The position numbers and the translations under genes were made by a program. From assembly GCF_012971725.1 (NCBI RefSeq), contig NZ_CP048833.1, positions 2,108,001-2,172,000 of the forward strand: DNA of 64,000 bases. The letters are read 5' to 3'. This DNA comes from Pseudomonas multiresinivorans. GTDB taxonomy: Bacteria; Pseudomonadota; Gammaproteobacteria; Pseudomonadales; Pseudomonadaceae. Within the stretch, counting starts at the first letter, position 1. Each line of letters opens with the position of its first letter. Positions 9,316 to 19,079 of this stretch are shown here, piece by piece. The notes under the pieces were generated by a model. The model saw nothing but the letters and a program-made list of their open reading frames with translations. It was not told where the DNA came from and made no database searches.

Positions 9316-9319
<4 letters not shown>
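8552..9319 (-). CDS. braF: Branched-chain amino-acid ABC transporter ATPase 1 (LivG/BraF)
   Basis: A 255-residue partner ATPase of BraG. Walker A is GPNGAGKTT, the signature-like segment is LAYGQQRRLEIARCM and Walker B is LLMLDEPAAGLNP. The C-terminal VINQGTPLADGTPEEIR extension is typical of LivG. Its start overlaps the end of braE by 4 bp, indicating translational coupling. Confidence 0.95.
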
Positions 9320-11492
<2,173 letters not shown>

Positions 11493-11561
11493 TACCTAAC
11501 TCCTCGGGCGTCGCGTGAAGCGGCGCTTGTGGCGCGACGGACCCCCGGAATACTCGGATAA

Positions 11562-11592
11562 ACAAAGCCCACTGCGTGGGCAGTGGGCTTTG
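11562..11592 (-). terminator. Intercistronic terminator/attenuator between braC and braD
   Basis: A 14-bp perfect stem (ACAAAGCCCACTGC / GCAGTGGGCTTTGT) has a short loop but only a weak U-rich tail on the minus strand. It fits partial termination after braC, giving more binding protein than permease. Confidence 0.7.
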
Positions 11593-11608
11593 TGTGGCGG
11601 CGGGTGGC

Positions 11609-12730
11609 TTACTTGGCTTCGGTCTTGGTGCCGTCCTTGTGCCACTGGTAGACCACGAAGTTGAAGTTCTTCAGGTCGCCCTTCTCGTCGAAGGCCAGGT
11701 CACCGGTCGGGGTCGCGAAGGTATTGGCGCGCAGAGCGGCGGCTACCTTGTCGGTGTCCTCGCTGCCGGCTTTCTTGATGCCTTCGGCGATGACCTGGAC
11801 CGCGGCGTAGGCCGGGAACACGAACGGACCGCTCGGGTCTTCGTTCTTGGCCTTGAAGGCGTCAACCAGGGCCTGGTTCTTCGGATCCTGGTCGAAGGAC
11901 TTCGGCAGGGTCACGTACAGGCCTTCGGAAGCCGGGCCGGCGATGGCGGAGATTTCCTTGTTACCCACGCCTTCCGGGCCCATGAAGCCGACTTTCAGGC
12001 CTTTCTCGGCAGCCTGACGCAGGATCAGGCCCAGCTCCGGGTGGTAGCCGCCGTAGTAGACGAAGTCGACCTTGGCCTGCTTGAGCTTGGCGATCATCGC
12101 GGAGAAGTCCTTGTCGCCGGCGTTGATGCCTTCGAACAGGGCGACCTTGATGCCGGCGCCTTCCAGGGTCTTCTTCACGGCAGTGGCGATGCCTTCGCCG
12201 TACTGCTGCTTGTCGTGGATCACGGCCACGGTCTTGGGCTTGATGTGCTCGGCGATGAACTTGCCGGCGGTCGGGCCCTGCAGGCTGTCCAGACCGATGG
12301 TGCGGAAGATCAGCTTGTAGCCGCGGGAAGTGATGTCCGGGCTGGTGGAGGCGGCGGTGATCATCAGCACGCCTTCGTCTTCGTAGATGTCCGAAGCCGG
12401 TTGAGTGGAGCTGGAGCACAGGTGGCCAACGACGAACTTGACGCCGTCGTTGACGATCTTGTTGGCAACGGCCACGGCTTGTTTAGGGTCGCAAGCGTCG
12501 TCGTAGACCACGCCTTCGAGTTGCTTGCCGTCGACGCCGCCGGCCTTGTTGATCTGCTCAATGGCCATTTTCGCGCCAATGAACTGCATCTCCCCATACT
12601 GGGCGACTGCGCCGGTCACCGGGCCGGCCAGAGCGATCTTGATAGTGTCGGCGGCCATGGAGAAGCTGGCAACGCCGGCCAGAGCCATGGCGGTGAACAG
12701 CTGGGAAAGACGCTGAGTACCCTTTTTCAT
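11609..12730 (-). CDS. braC: Branched-chain amino-acid binding protein BraC (LivK/LivJ type)
   Basis: A 373-residue periplasmic type I binding protein that delivers Leu, Ile, Val (and possibly Ala/Thr) to BraDEFG. Residues 1-26 form a signal peptide ending SFSMAADT. The mature start DTIKIALAGPVTG, the VVYDDACDPKQAVAVANK segment and the single disulfide pair (DACDP and HLCSSS) are typical. The frame stays open to 12910 but this is upstream read-through; the ATG at 12730 begins the signal peptide. Length equals the P. aeruginosa protein as I remember it. Confidence 0.96.
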   Translation of the reverse strand: MKKGTQRLSQLFTAMALAGVASFSMAADTIKIALAGPVTGAVAQYGEMQFIGAKMAIEQINKAGGVDGKQLEGVVYDDACDPKQAVAVANKIVNDGVKFVVGHLCSSSTQPASDIYEDEGVLMITAASTSPDITSRGYKLIFRTIGLDSLQGPTAGKFIAEHIKPKTVAVIHDKQQYGEGIATAVKKTLEGAGIKVALFEGINAGDKDFSAMIAKLKQAKVDFVYYGGYHPELGLILRQAAEKGLKVGFMGPEGVGNKEISAIAGPASEGLYVTLPKSFDQDPKNQALVDAFKAKNEDPSGPFVFPAYAAVQVIAEGIKKAGSEDTDKVAAALRANTFATPTGDLAFDEKGDLKNFNFVVYQWHKDGTKTEAK

Positions 12731-12820
12731 AGTGCTCCACTCTTCTTGTGTTTTCGTTTTTGTAGTCCTGGTGGCCGAAGGGCTACCGGACCGGGATTGC
12801 CCCGGACAGGCCCACCGGCA

Positions 12821-12863
12821 ACTGTACCGGTACAGTGTAGAGTGCCGCCGGACCGCTTGAAAA
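12821..12863 (-). promoter_or_regulatory. Candidate braC promoter overlapping a 16-bp palindrome
   Basis: On the minus strand, a -35-like TTTTCA (12858-12863) and a -10-like TACACT (12834-12839) are 18 bp apart. This predicts a start near 12827 and a leader of about 95 nt. The perfect palindrome ACTGTACCGGTACAGT (12821-12836) covers the -10 to +1 region, the usual place for a repressor operator. The binding protein is unknown. The rest of the spacer 12731-13039 shows no gene. Confidence 0.45.
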
Positions 12864-13039
12864 GCGGGGGGCGGACAGCCGATTGTGGGCATGTCGCAAG
12901 ATTGAAACAAACGTACAGAAAAACGGCGCCTTCCGACTTATCCCCATGGGTTTTCCGTCACCATGGAAAACGCCGTCCGAACCTTGCCTGGCGCGGTCTC
13001 GGCGCTATCATGGCGCCGTTCGTTTACCAGGTGAGATCC

Positions 13040-13357
13040 ATGACAGAAGAAGCTAGCACCCTCTATGCCAAGTTGCTTGGCGAAACCGCGAAGATTTCCT
13101 GGCAGGAGCTCGCGCCTTTCTTTGCCCGCGGCAACCTGCTCAAGGTCGCGGGTTCTGCCGATCTGGTGGAGGTCGCGATGGGCGTGGCCGAGGACGACAG
13201 GGCGAAGGTATCGGCCTGGCTGGCCAGTGGTGAGCTGAGCAAGGTCGACGAAAAGCTGGCGCAGGATTTTCTCGACCGCGACCCGGAGCTTTGGGCGGTA
13301 GTGATCGCCCCCTGGGTGCTGGTACAGGAAAGAGTTCGAAAAGAGTCCGTGCACTGA
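13040..13357 (+). CDS. DUF2288 family protein
   Basis: A 105-residue cytoplasmic protein of unknown function. The sequence (TLYAKLLGETAKISWQELAP, then LAQDFLDRDPELWAVVIAPWVLVQE) fits the DUF2288 family in length and pattern. The ATG at 13040 is preceded by AGGTGA. It is transcribed divergently from braC, an arrangement I remember from P. aeruginosa. Confidence 0.8.
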   Translation: MTEEASTLYAKLLGETAKISWQELAPFFARGNLLKVAGSADLVEVAMGVAEDDRAKVSAWLASGELSKVDEKLAQDFLDRDPELWAVVIAPWVLVQERVRKESVH

Positions 13358-13423
13358 CACAGGGCGATTTCCAATTCGCAAAGGCCGGCTAGACTGTCGG
13401 GATTCCATAGAAGGAGATTCGCC

Positions 13424-13789
13424 ATGTTCGAACCGGGCCATCTGCATCTCCAGTCCCTGCCGGGGCTGGGGCAGCAGGAGATCGACGCTCACATCAACTA
13501 TGAAGTCCGCAAGGATGTGGAAAAAGGCACCATCGTTCACTTCGTCATGAAGGGCGAGATCGACGGCAATGCCTTCACCGAAGAATGGGACATGCCCAAG
13601 GAACAGGCCTTCAATTTCGCCAGCGATGCCACCCGCATCGCGCAGAAGCATGGCCTGCATCCGCGATTCGGCTCGATGGTGCGCAATCACAAGGAATACG
13701 ACGCGATGTTCGAGGACATCCGTCAGAAGCTCGGCACCCAGCCGGGCGACCCGATCGACCTGGACAAGGTGATCCACGGCGACTCGTAA
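13424..13789 (+). CDS. DUF5064 family protein
   Basis: A 121-residue soluble protein beginning MFEPGHLHLQSLPG, matching the Pseudomonas-restricted DUF5064 family. A central beta-rich stretch (YEVRKDVEKGTIVHFVMKGE) is followed by helices. An AAGGAGA ribosome-binding site lies 7-8 nt upstream. It is 66 bp after the DUF2288 gene, perhaps co-transcribed, and is closed by a strong terminator. Function unknown. Confidence 0.78.
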   Translation: MFEPGHLHLQSLPGLGQQEIDAHINYEVRKDVEKGTIVHFVMKGEIDGNAFTEEWDMPKEQAFNFASDATRIAQKHGLHPRFGSMVRNHKEYDAMFEDIRQKLGTQPGDPIDLDKVIHGDS

Positions 13790-13800
13790 CCGACGTACGC

Positions 13801-13836
13801 AATAAAAAGCCCGGCCTGTGTGCCGGGCTTTTTATT
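13801..13836. terminator. Strong bidirectional terminator
   Basis: AATAAAAAGCCCGGC / GCCGGGCTTTTTATT around a 6-nt loop, directly after the DUF5064 gene. Confidence 0.92.
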
Positions 13837-13874
13837 GCGTGCAGTTCAGCCCCGCCAGGCGACGGCGGTTTACC

Positions 13875-13945
13875 TGTAGGAGCGAGCTTGCTCGCGAACG
13901 GACTCACCGGTGACTTCGTCGTGGGGCGCCCCCTCGCTCCTACAA
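13875..13945. repeat. REP doublet, family A, right arm shortened
   Basis: The left arm TGTAGGAGCGAGCTTGCTCG is complete. The right arm keeps only CCTCGCTCCTACA, so the outer stem pairs but the inner palindrome is lost. It lies just after the stop of the ABC permease gene. Confidence 0.85.
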
Positions 13946-13948
13946 GTG

Positions 13949-14719
13949 CTAATGGCTCACCCAGCGCTGCCGCGCCCAGGCGCTGAGCGAATCCACACAC
14001 AGCACCAGCAACAGCATGGCGAGGATCACGGTCGCCGCCTGGGCCTGCTGGAACAGGCTGAGGCTGAAATACAGCATCTGCCCCAGCCCGCCCGCGCCGA
14101 CGAAGCCGAGCACGCTGGCCATGCGGATGTTGTTCTCCCAGCGGTAGAGCATGTACGCCACCAGTTGCGGCCAGACGGCCGGCAGGGTGCCGTAGGCGAA
14201 TGCGGCGACGCGTCCGCCACCGCCCAGGCGCACGGCCTCTGCCGGGGCGCTCGGGGTATTCTCCAGCGCCTCGGCGAACAGCCGGCCGAGCACGCCGCCG
14301 GTGTGCAGGGCCAGGGCGAGCGTGCCGGCGTTCGGGCCCAGGCCGGCGGCCAGCACCATCAGCGCACCCCAGACCAGCTCCGGCACCGCGCGCAGGGCGT
14401 TGAGCAGCAGCCGCGAGAGGCTCTGCGCAATGCGCCCGAAGCGCCCGGCCGCCGGTAGCGCCAGCAGCATGCCAAGCAGCGCCGCGAGCAGGGTGCCGAT
14501 GGCCGACATGGCCAGGGTCTCCAGGGCGCCGCGACCGACTGCCGTGAGGTGCGTTGTGCTCAGGTCCGGCGAGAGGAAATCGCGGCCGTAATCGAGCATC
14601 TGGCCGAGGCCGCGCGCGTCGAACAGGCCGCCGCTGTCCATCTCCAGATAGGTGAAGGACGCGCCGATGGCGAGCAGGATCAGCAGCAGCCAGCCGAGGC
14701 TGCGCAGCAGGCCGGTCAT
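13949..14719 (-). CDS. PhnE-type ABC transporter permease 2
   Basis: A 256-residue inner-membrane permease of the phosphonate/phosphite/selenate uptake class. It has a signal-anchor-like first helix, about six membrane segments, an EAA-type cytoplasmic loop (AEAVRLGGGGRVAAFAYGTLPAV) and the C-terminal VLGFVGAGGLGQMLYFSL motif typical of PhnE. The ATG at 14719 overlaps the preceding permease stop as ATGA. It is the last gene of a four-gene minus-strand operon: binding protein, ATPase, permease, permease. Confidence 0.85.
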   Translation of the reverse strand: MTGLLRSLGWLLLILLAIGASFTYLEMDSGGLFDARGLGQMLDYGRDFLSPDLSTTHLTAVGRGALETLAMSAIGTLLAALLGMLLALPAAGRFGRIAQSLSRLLLNALRAVPELVWGALMVLAAGLGPNAGTLALALHTGGVLGRLFAEALENTPSAPAEAVRLGGGGRVAAFAYGTLPAVWPQLVAYMLYRWENNIRMASVLGFVGAGGLGQMLYFSLSLFQQAQAATVILAMLLLVLCVDSLSAWARQRWVSH

Positions 14720-15558
14720 TCGAGCCTCCCGCGCAGAAAGCGGCTGAGCAGGTCGGCGCCCAGCACCAGGACCAGGAAGGTCAGCAGGATGCTCGCCACT
14801 TCGCCGCCGGCGAACATGCGCAGCGACAGGTCGATCTGCTGACCGAGGCCGCCGGCGCCCACGAAGCCCATCACCACCGAGGCGCGGATCGCGCACTCCC
14901 AGCGGTAGACGGTGTAGGAAATCAGTTCCGCCGCCGCCGAGGGCAGCACGCCGTAGGCGAAGGCCTGCAACCGCGAGCCGCCGCCCAGCAGCACGGCGCG
15001 CGTCGGTCGCGGGTCCACCGATTCGAAGATTTCCGCGTAGACCTTGCCGAGCATGCCGCCGTAGGTGATGGCGATAGCCAGCACGCCAGCGGTGGGGCCC
15101 AGGCCCACGGCGCGGACGAACAGCAGCGCCCAGACGATCTCCGGCACGCTGCGCAGGACGATCAGCAGGCCGCGCACCGGCCAGCGCAGCGCGCGCGCCC
15201 ACCAGGCCGGCAGCCCGCCACGGGGCAGGGCGGAGATCGACAGCGCGCGGGTTGCCAGCAAGGCGGCGGGGAAGGCGATCAACCAGGCCAGGGCCATGCC
15301 GGCGGTGGCGATGGCCAGGGTTTCCAGGGTGGCGCGGCCGAGCAGGGCGAGGAATTCCTCGTCATGGGCCGGCGGCCAGAAGCCGGCTAGGAAGTTCGCC
15401 ATGGTCCGCGCGTTGTCGCCGCTGAACAGGCCGGCGATATCCAGCTCGGACAGGCGCAATCCCGGCCACAGCAAGGCCAGGGCGAGCAGGGTGAGCAGCA
15501 GGCGCGGCAGCGCCGCCGGATCGCGGGGCGAAGTCTTCGACAGAGCAGGGTTCAGCAT
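14716..15558 (-). CDS. PhnE-type ABC transporter permease 1
   Basis: A 280-residue permease paralogous to its downstream neighbour. The EAA-like loop is TRAVLLGGGSRLQAFAYGVLP and the C-terminal motif is VVMGFVGAGGLGQQIDLSLRM. Six or so hydrophobic segments follow an N-terminal extension with a periplasmic loop. Its start overlaps the ATPase stop by 7 bp and its end overlaps permease 2 by 4 bp, so the four genes are translationally coupled. Confidence 0.85.
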   Translation of the reverse strand: MLNPALSKTSPRDPAALPRLLLTLLALALLWPGLRLSELDIAGLFSGDNARTMANFLAGFWPPAHDEEFLALLGRATLETLAIATAGMALAWLIAFPAALLATRALSISALPRGGLPAWWARALRWPVRGLLIVLRSVPEIVWALLFVRAVGLGPTAGVLAIAITYGGMLGKVYAEIFESVDPRPTRAVLLGGGSRLQAFAYGVLPSAAAELISYTVYRWECAIRASVVMGFVGAGGLGQQIDLSLRMFAGGEVASILLTFLVLVLGADLLSRFLRGRLE

Positions 15559-16358
15559 CGCGGGATCTGCACCACCACAGGCCTGCCTTCCGGCGAGGAA
15601 ACGCCCTGCTGGCCGAGCTGCTCGTTGGCGTAGAGGGTGTGCAGGTCATCGGGGGTGACGTGCTGTGCTGCCTTGTCGAAGGCGATGCGACCGTCGCGTA
15701 TTCCGACTATGCGCGGGAAGTGCTGCAGGGCGAGCTCGACCGCGTGGAGGCTGGCCAGCAGGGTCACGCCACGGTCCTGCGCTTCACGGGTAAGCACGCC
15801 GAGGGTGTGGCCGGCGAGCACGGGGTCCATGGCCGAGACGGGTTCATCCGCCAGCAGCACTTCAGCCTGCTGGTACAGCGCACGGGCGATGCCGACGCGT
15901 TGCAGCTGGCCACCGGAGAGCTTGTCGCAACGTTCGAAGAGCTTGTCGCCCAGGTCCAGGCGCTGCAACTCGCTGCGGGCGCCGGTGCTGTCGACGGGGT
16001 AGAGCAGGCTGGCCAGGCTCTTCCACAACGGCCACTGGCCGAGGCGGCCAGCGAGCACGGCGGTGACCACGCGCTGGCGCGGCGGCAGCGGCGGGGCCTG
16101 GTGAATCAGCGCGATGCGGGCACGCAGGCGCTGGCGCGCGCCGGCACCCAGCGTCCAGGGCTGGGCGTCGAGCAGCTCGTAGCGCCCCGCCGAGGGTTGC
16201 AGGGCGGTGGCCAGGATGCGCAGCAGGGTGGTCTTGCCGGCGCCCGAAGGGCCGATGATCGCCACCCGTTCACCGGTATCGACGCTGAGGTCGATACCGG
16301 CGAGCGAGCGCTGGCCATTGGCGTGGATGTGCTCCACGCCGGTCAGTTTCAGGGTCAC
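15552..16358 (-). CDS. PhnC-type ABC transporter ATPase
   Basis: A 268-residue ATPase with Walker A GPSGAGKTT, signature LSGGQLQRVGIARAL, Walker B VLLADEPVSAMDP and H-switch SLHAVELAL. The pattern DEPVSAMDP and the C-terminal extension fit PhnC. It uses a GTG start at 16358 that overlaps the binding-protein stop (GTGA). No phosphonate-degrading enzyme gene is adjacent, so the substrate cannot be read from context. Confidence 0.85.
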   Translation of the reverse strand: MTLKLTGVEHIHANGQRSLAGIDLSVDTGERVAIIGPSGAGKTTLLRILATALQPSAGRYELLDAQPWTLGAGARQRLRARIALIHQAPPLPPRQRVVTAVLAGRLGQWPLWKSLASLLYPVDSTGARSELQRLDLGDKLFERCDKLSGGQLQRVGIARALYQQAEVLLADEPVSAMDPVLAGHTLGVLTREAQDRGVTLLASLHAVELALQHFPRIVGIRDGRIAFDKAAQHVTPDDLHTLYANEQLGQQGVSSPEGRPVVVQIPRC

Positions 16359-17212
16359 TTCAGCAGGCCGGCGGCGCGCGCCGATTCCTCGATGCCCTTG
16401 TAGTTGTCAGGCTGGGTCTCGATGAAGCGGCTGGCCGCCTGCAGGTCGAGGATTTCCTTGTCGCGCGGCTTGCTCGGGTCGAGGGCGAGGAAGGCTTTCT
16501 TGATCTTCTCGGCCAGGGCCGGATCGAGGTTGCCGCGCACGGTCCAGTTGTAGTCGTAGTAGGTCGGTGTAGTGGCGAAGACCTTCACCTTGTTGGTGTC
16601 GACCTTGCCGCTGTCCACCAGCTTCTGCCAGACGGAGGCGTTCAGTACGCCGGCGTCGACCTTGCCGGCCTGGACCCAGGCGACAGTGGCGTCGTGGGCG
16701 CCGGAGTACGCCACGCGTGAGAAGAACTGCTCGGGCACCACGCCGTCCTTCTGCATGAAGTAGCGCGGCATCAGGCTGCCGGAGGTGGACGATACCGAGC
16801 CGAAGGCGAAGGTCTTGCCCTTGAGGTCCTGAATCGATTTCACGTTCGGGTCGGCGGTGATGAATTTGCTGGTGAACTGCTGGTCCTGCTCGCGCTGCAC
16901 CAGCGGGATGGCGTTGCCGGTCTTCAGGCGCGCCTGGACGAAGGTGAAGCCGCCCAGCCAGGCCATGTCCAGGCGATCCGACGCCAGGGCCTCGACCACG
17001 CCGGCGTAGTCGGACACCGGGATGAACTTCACCGGCATGCCCAGTTGCTCTTCGAGGTAGGCACCCAGCGGCTTGAACTTGCGCAGCAGCTCGGTCGGGG
17101 CTTCGTCGGGGATGGCGGAGACCTTGAGTTCCTTCGGTGTATCGGCGTGGGCGAAAACAGCGGACAGGGACAGAGCGAAACCGGCGGCGAGCGCCAGGGT
17201 GCGTTTGAGCAT
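16355..17212 (-). CDS. PhnD-like periplasmic binding protein (phosphonate or putative selenate)
   Basis: A 285-residue type II binding protein with a signal peptide (about 1-23, ending VFAHA). The mature start LKVSAIPDEAPTELLRKF and the segment DRLDMAWLGGFTFVQARL are typical of the PhnD-like group; a subgroup with this N-terminus is annotated as putative selenate binding protein. GSVSSTSGSLMPRYFM is the ligand-loop motif. The start chosen is the ATG at 17212 with GGAGA upstream, not the TTG at 17233. The substrate is undetermined. The gene order recalls the PA3313-PA3316 cluster of P. aeruginosa. Confidence 0.82.
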   Translation of the reverse strand: MLKRTLALAAGFALSLSAVFAHADTPKELKVSAIPDEAPTELLRKFKPLGAYLEEQLGMPVKFIPVSDYAGVVEALASDRLDMAWLGGFTFVQARLKTGNAIPLVQREQDQQFTSKFITADPNVKSIQDLKGKTFAFGSVSSTSGSLMPRYFMQKDGVVPEQFFSRVAYSGAHDATVAWVQAGKVDAGVLNASVWQKLVDSGKVDTNKVKVFATTPTYYDYNWTVRGNLDPALAEKIKKAFLALDPSKPRDKEILDLQAASRFIETQPDNYKGIEESARAAGLLK

Positions 17213-17379
17213 GGGGAGAGTTCTCCGGGTCAATGGCGGAAAAAACTCCGGGAGTATAGTGGCGGCGCGACTGTTTGGCTGCCCTGCGGTTTCGTCGCAG
17301 CGCCTTCGGCCGGCAGCGACCGACGCCTGTTAGAATGCCGATCCCCGTACTTTTCCCGCTTCTGTACTGGAGATTGTCC

Positions 17380-18279
17380 ATGTCGTCCGCCATTCCCTCC
17401 CTTGCCTTCGCCGGCCTCGGCCTGATGGGCGTGCCCATGTCGCGACGCCTGCTGGCTGCTGGCTATCCGTTGACCGTGTGGAATCGCTCCGCCGGCAAGC
17501 GTGAGCAACTCGCCGCAGAGGGCGCCAGGGCCGTGGAAAGGCCAGCGGACCTGTGCGCGGATGCCGAGGTGGTGATGCTCTGCCTGGCCGATACTGCCGC
17601 CGTGCGCGAAGTGGTGTTCGGTGCCGGCGGCTTCATCGAGGGCGCTCGTGCAGGCCAGGTGCTGGTGGACTTCTCCAGCCTGGAACCGGCCGCCACCCGC
17701 GAGATGGCCGCCGAGCTGGAAGCGCGCACCGGCATGCGCTGGGTCGACGCGCCGGTCTCCGGCGGTACGCCGGGCGCGGAAGCCGGTACGTTGGCAATCA
17801 TGGCGGGCGGGCGCGCCGAGGACATCGAGCGCGTGCGGCCGATCCTGGCCCATCTCGGTCAGCGCCTGACGCGAATGGGCGATGTCGGCGCGGGGCAGGT
17901 GACCAAGGTGTGCAACCAGATGATCGTCGCCTGTAATGCGCTGGTGATCGCCGAAGTGGTGGCACTGGCGGAGAAATCCGGCGTCGATGCCAGCCTGATC
18001 GCTCCGGCCCTGGCCGGCGGTTTCGCCGATTCCAAACCCTTGCAGATCCTGGCCCCGCAGATGGCGCTGAGCCAGTTCGAGCCGGTGAAGTGGCACGTGC
18101 GCACGCTGCTCAAGGACCTGGACACTGCCGTGAAGCTTTCCCGCGAGGAAGGCTCGGCCACGCCCATGAGCGGCCTCGCCGCACAGCTGATGCGCCTGCA
18201 CGGTAGCCAGGGCAATCTTGAACGCGACCCGGCTACCCTGGTCGAGCAATACCGTCTTTCGAAGGAATTCCCCGCATGA
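17380..18279 (+). CDS. Beta-hydroxyacid dehydrogenase, GlxR/3-hydroxyisobutyrate dehydrogenase type
   Basis: A 299-residue NAD(P)H-dependent reductase. The N-terminal Rossmann fold starts AFAGLGLMGVPMSRRL, the substrate-binding motif is DAPVSGGTPGAEAGTL and the catalytic lysine lies in GQVTKVCNQMIVACNALVIAE. The best guess is tartronate semialdehyde reductase (2-hydroxy-3-oxopropionate reductase) because a hydroxypyruvate isomerase-type gene overlaps it by 4 bp; L-threonate-pathway or 3-hydroxyisobutyrate enzymes are alternatives. The ATG at 17380 has GGAG 7 nt upstream. Glyoxylate carboligase is not nearby. Confidence 0.82.
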   Translation: MSSAIPSLAFAGLGLMGVPMSRRLLAAGYPLTVWNRSAGKREQLAAEGARAVERPADLCADAEVVMLCLADTAAVREVVFGAGGFIEGARAGQVLVDFSSLEPAATREMAAELEARTGMRWVDAPVSGGTPGAEAGTLAIMAGGRAEDIERVRPILAHLGQRLTRMGDVGAGQVTKVCNQMIVACNALVIAEVVALAEKSGVDASLIAPALAGGFADSKPLQILAPQMALSQFEPVKWHVRTLLKDLDTAVKLSREEGSATPMSGLAAQLMRLHGSQGNLERDPATLVEQYRLSKEFPA

Positions 18280-19067
18280 AACTCTGCGCCAACCTGTCCC
18301 TGCTGTTCACCGAAGTCCCGCTGCTGCAGCGTATCGACGCCGCCGCCAAGGCCGGTTTCGAGGGCGTGGAGATTCAGTTCCCCTACGACGTCCCCGCGCA
18401 GGACCTGAAAGCCGCGCTGGACGAAGCCGGCCTGCCGCTGATCCTCATCAACCTGCCGGCCGGCGACCTGATGCAGGGCGGCCCGGGCATCGCCGCCGTG
18501 CCGGAGCGCGCAGCGGAGTTCGAGGCGGCGCTGGCCAAGGCGCTGGACTATGCGCGCATCGTCAAGCCGCAGCACATCAACGTGCTGGCGGGCCGCCTGG
18601 TCGAGGGGCTCGATCGCGAGGTCGCGCTGCAGACCCTGGCCGAGCGCCTGCGCAGCACCTGCGATGCCTTCGCCGGCAGCGGCACCGACGTGCTGATGGA
18701 AGCCATCAACTGCCATGACATGAAGGATTTCCTGCTCAACACCCCGGAGCACCTGCAGGACATGCTCGAGCGCGTGGCGCGGGAAAACCTGCGTGCGCAA
18801 CTGGACCTCTACCACATGGCGCGCATGGGCCTGGAGCTGGTGGATTGCATCTACGCGCTGATGGGCCAGATCGGCCACGTGCAGTTCGCCGACTACCCCG
18901 AGCGCGGCGAACCGGGCTCGGGAGAGATGGAATTCGAAGTGCCGCTGCAGGTGCTCGATGACGTCGGCTACGATGGTTGGCTGGGCGCGGAGTACCGCCC
19001 CACCGGTACCACTGCCGATTCCCTGCGCTGGCTGCCGCGCTGGCGTGCGGGGAAATTCGACTTCTGA
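18276..19067 (+). CDS. Hydroxypyruvate isomerase family protein (Hyi/OtnI-like TIM barrel)
   Basis: A 263-residue xylose-isomerase-like TIM barrel. MKLCANLSLLFTEVPLLQRI, GFEGVEIQFPYD, LMEAINCHDMKDFLL (metal-binding Glu), QLDLYHMARM (Asp/His) and the late Glu in GWLGAEYRPTGTT mark the metal site of the Hyi family. Hyi interconverts hydroxypyruvate and tartronate semialdehyde; OtnI acts on 2-oxo-tetronate. Start and upstream stop overlap as ATGA, so it is coupled to the reductase, which would use the isomerase product. Confidence 0.82.
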   Translation: MKLCANLSLLFTEVPLLQRIDAAAKAGFEGVEIQFPYDVPAQDLKAALDEAGLPLILINLPAGDLMQGGPGIAAVPERAAEFEAALAKALDYARIVKPQHINVLAGRLVEGLDREVALQTLAERLRSTCDAFAGSGTDVLMEAINCHDMKDFLLNTPEHLQDMLERVARENLRAQLDLYHMARMGLELVDCIYALMGQIGHVQFADYPERGEPGSGEMEFEVPLQVLDDVGYDGWLGAEYRPTGTTADSLRWLPRWRAGKFDF

Positions 19068-19079
19068 GGAACCCCGCAG

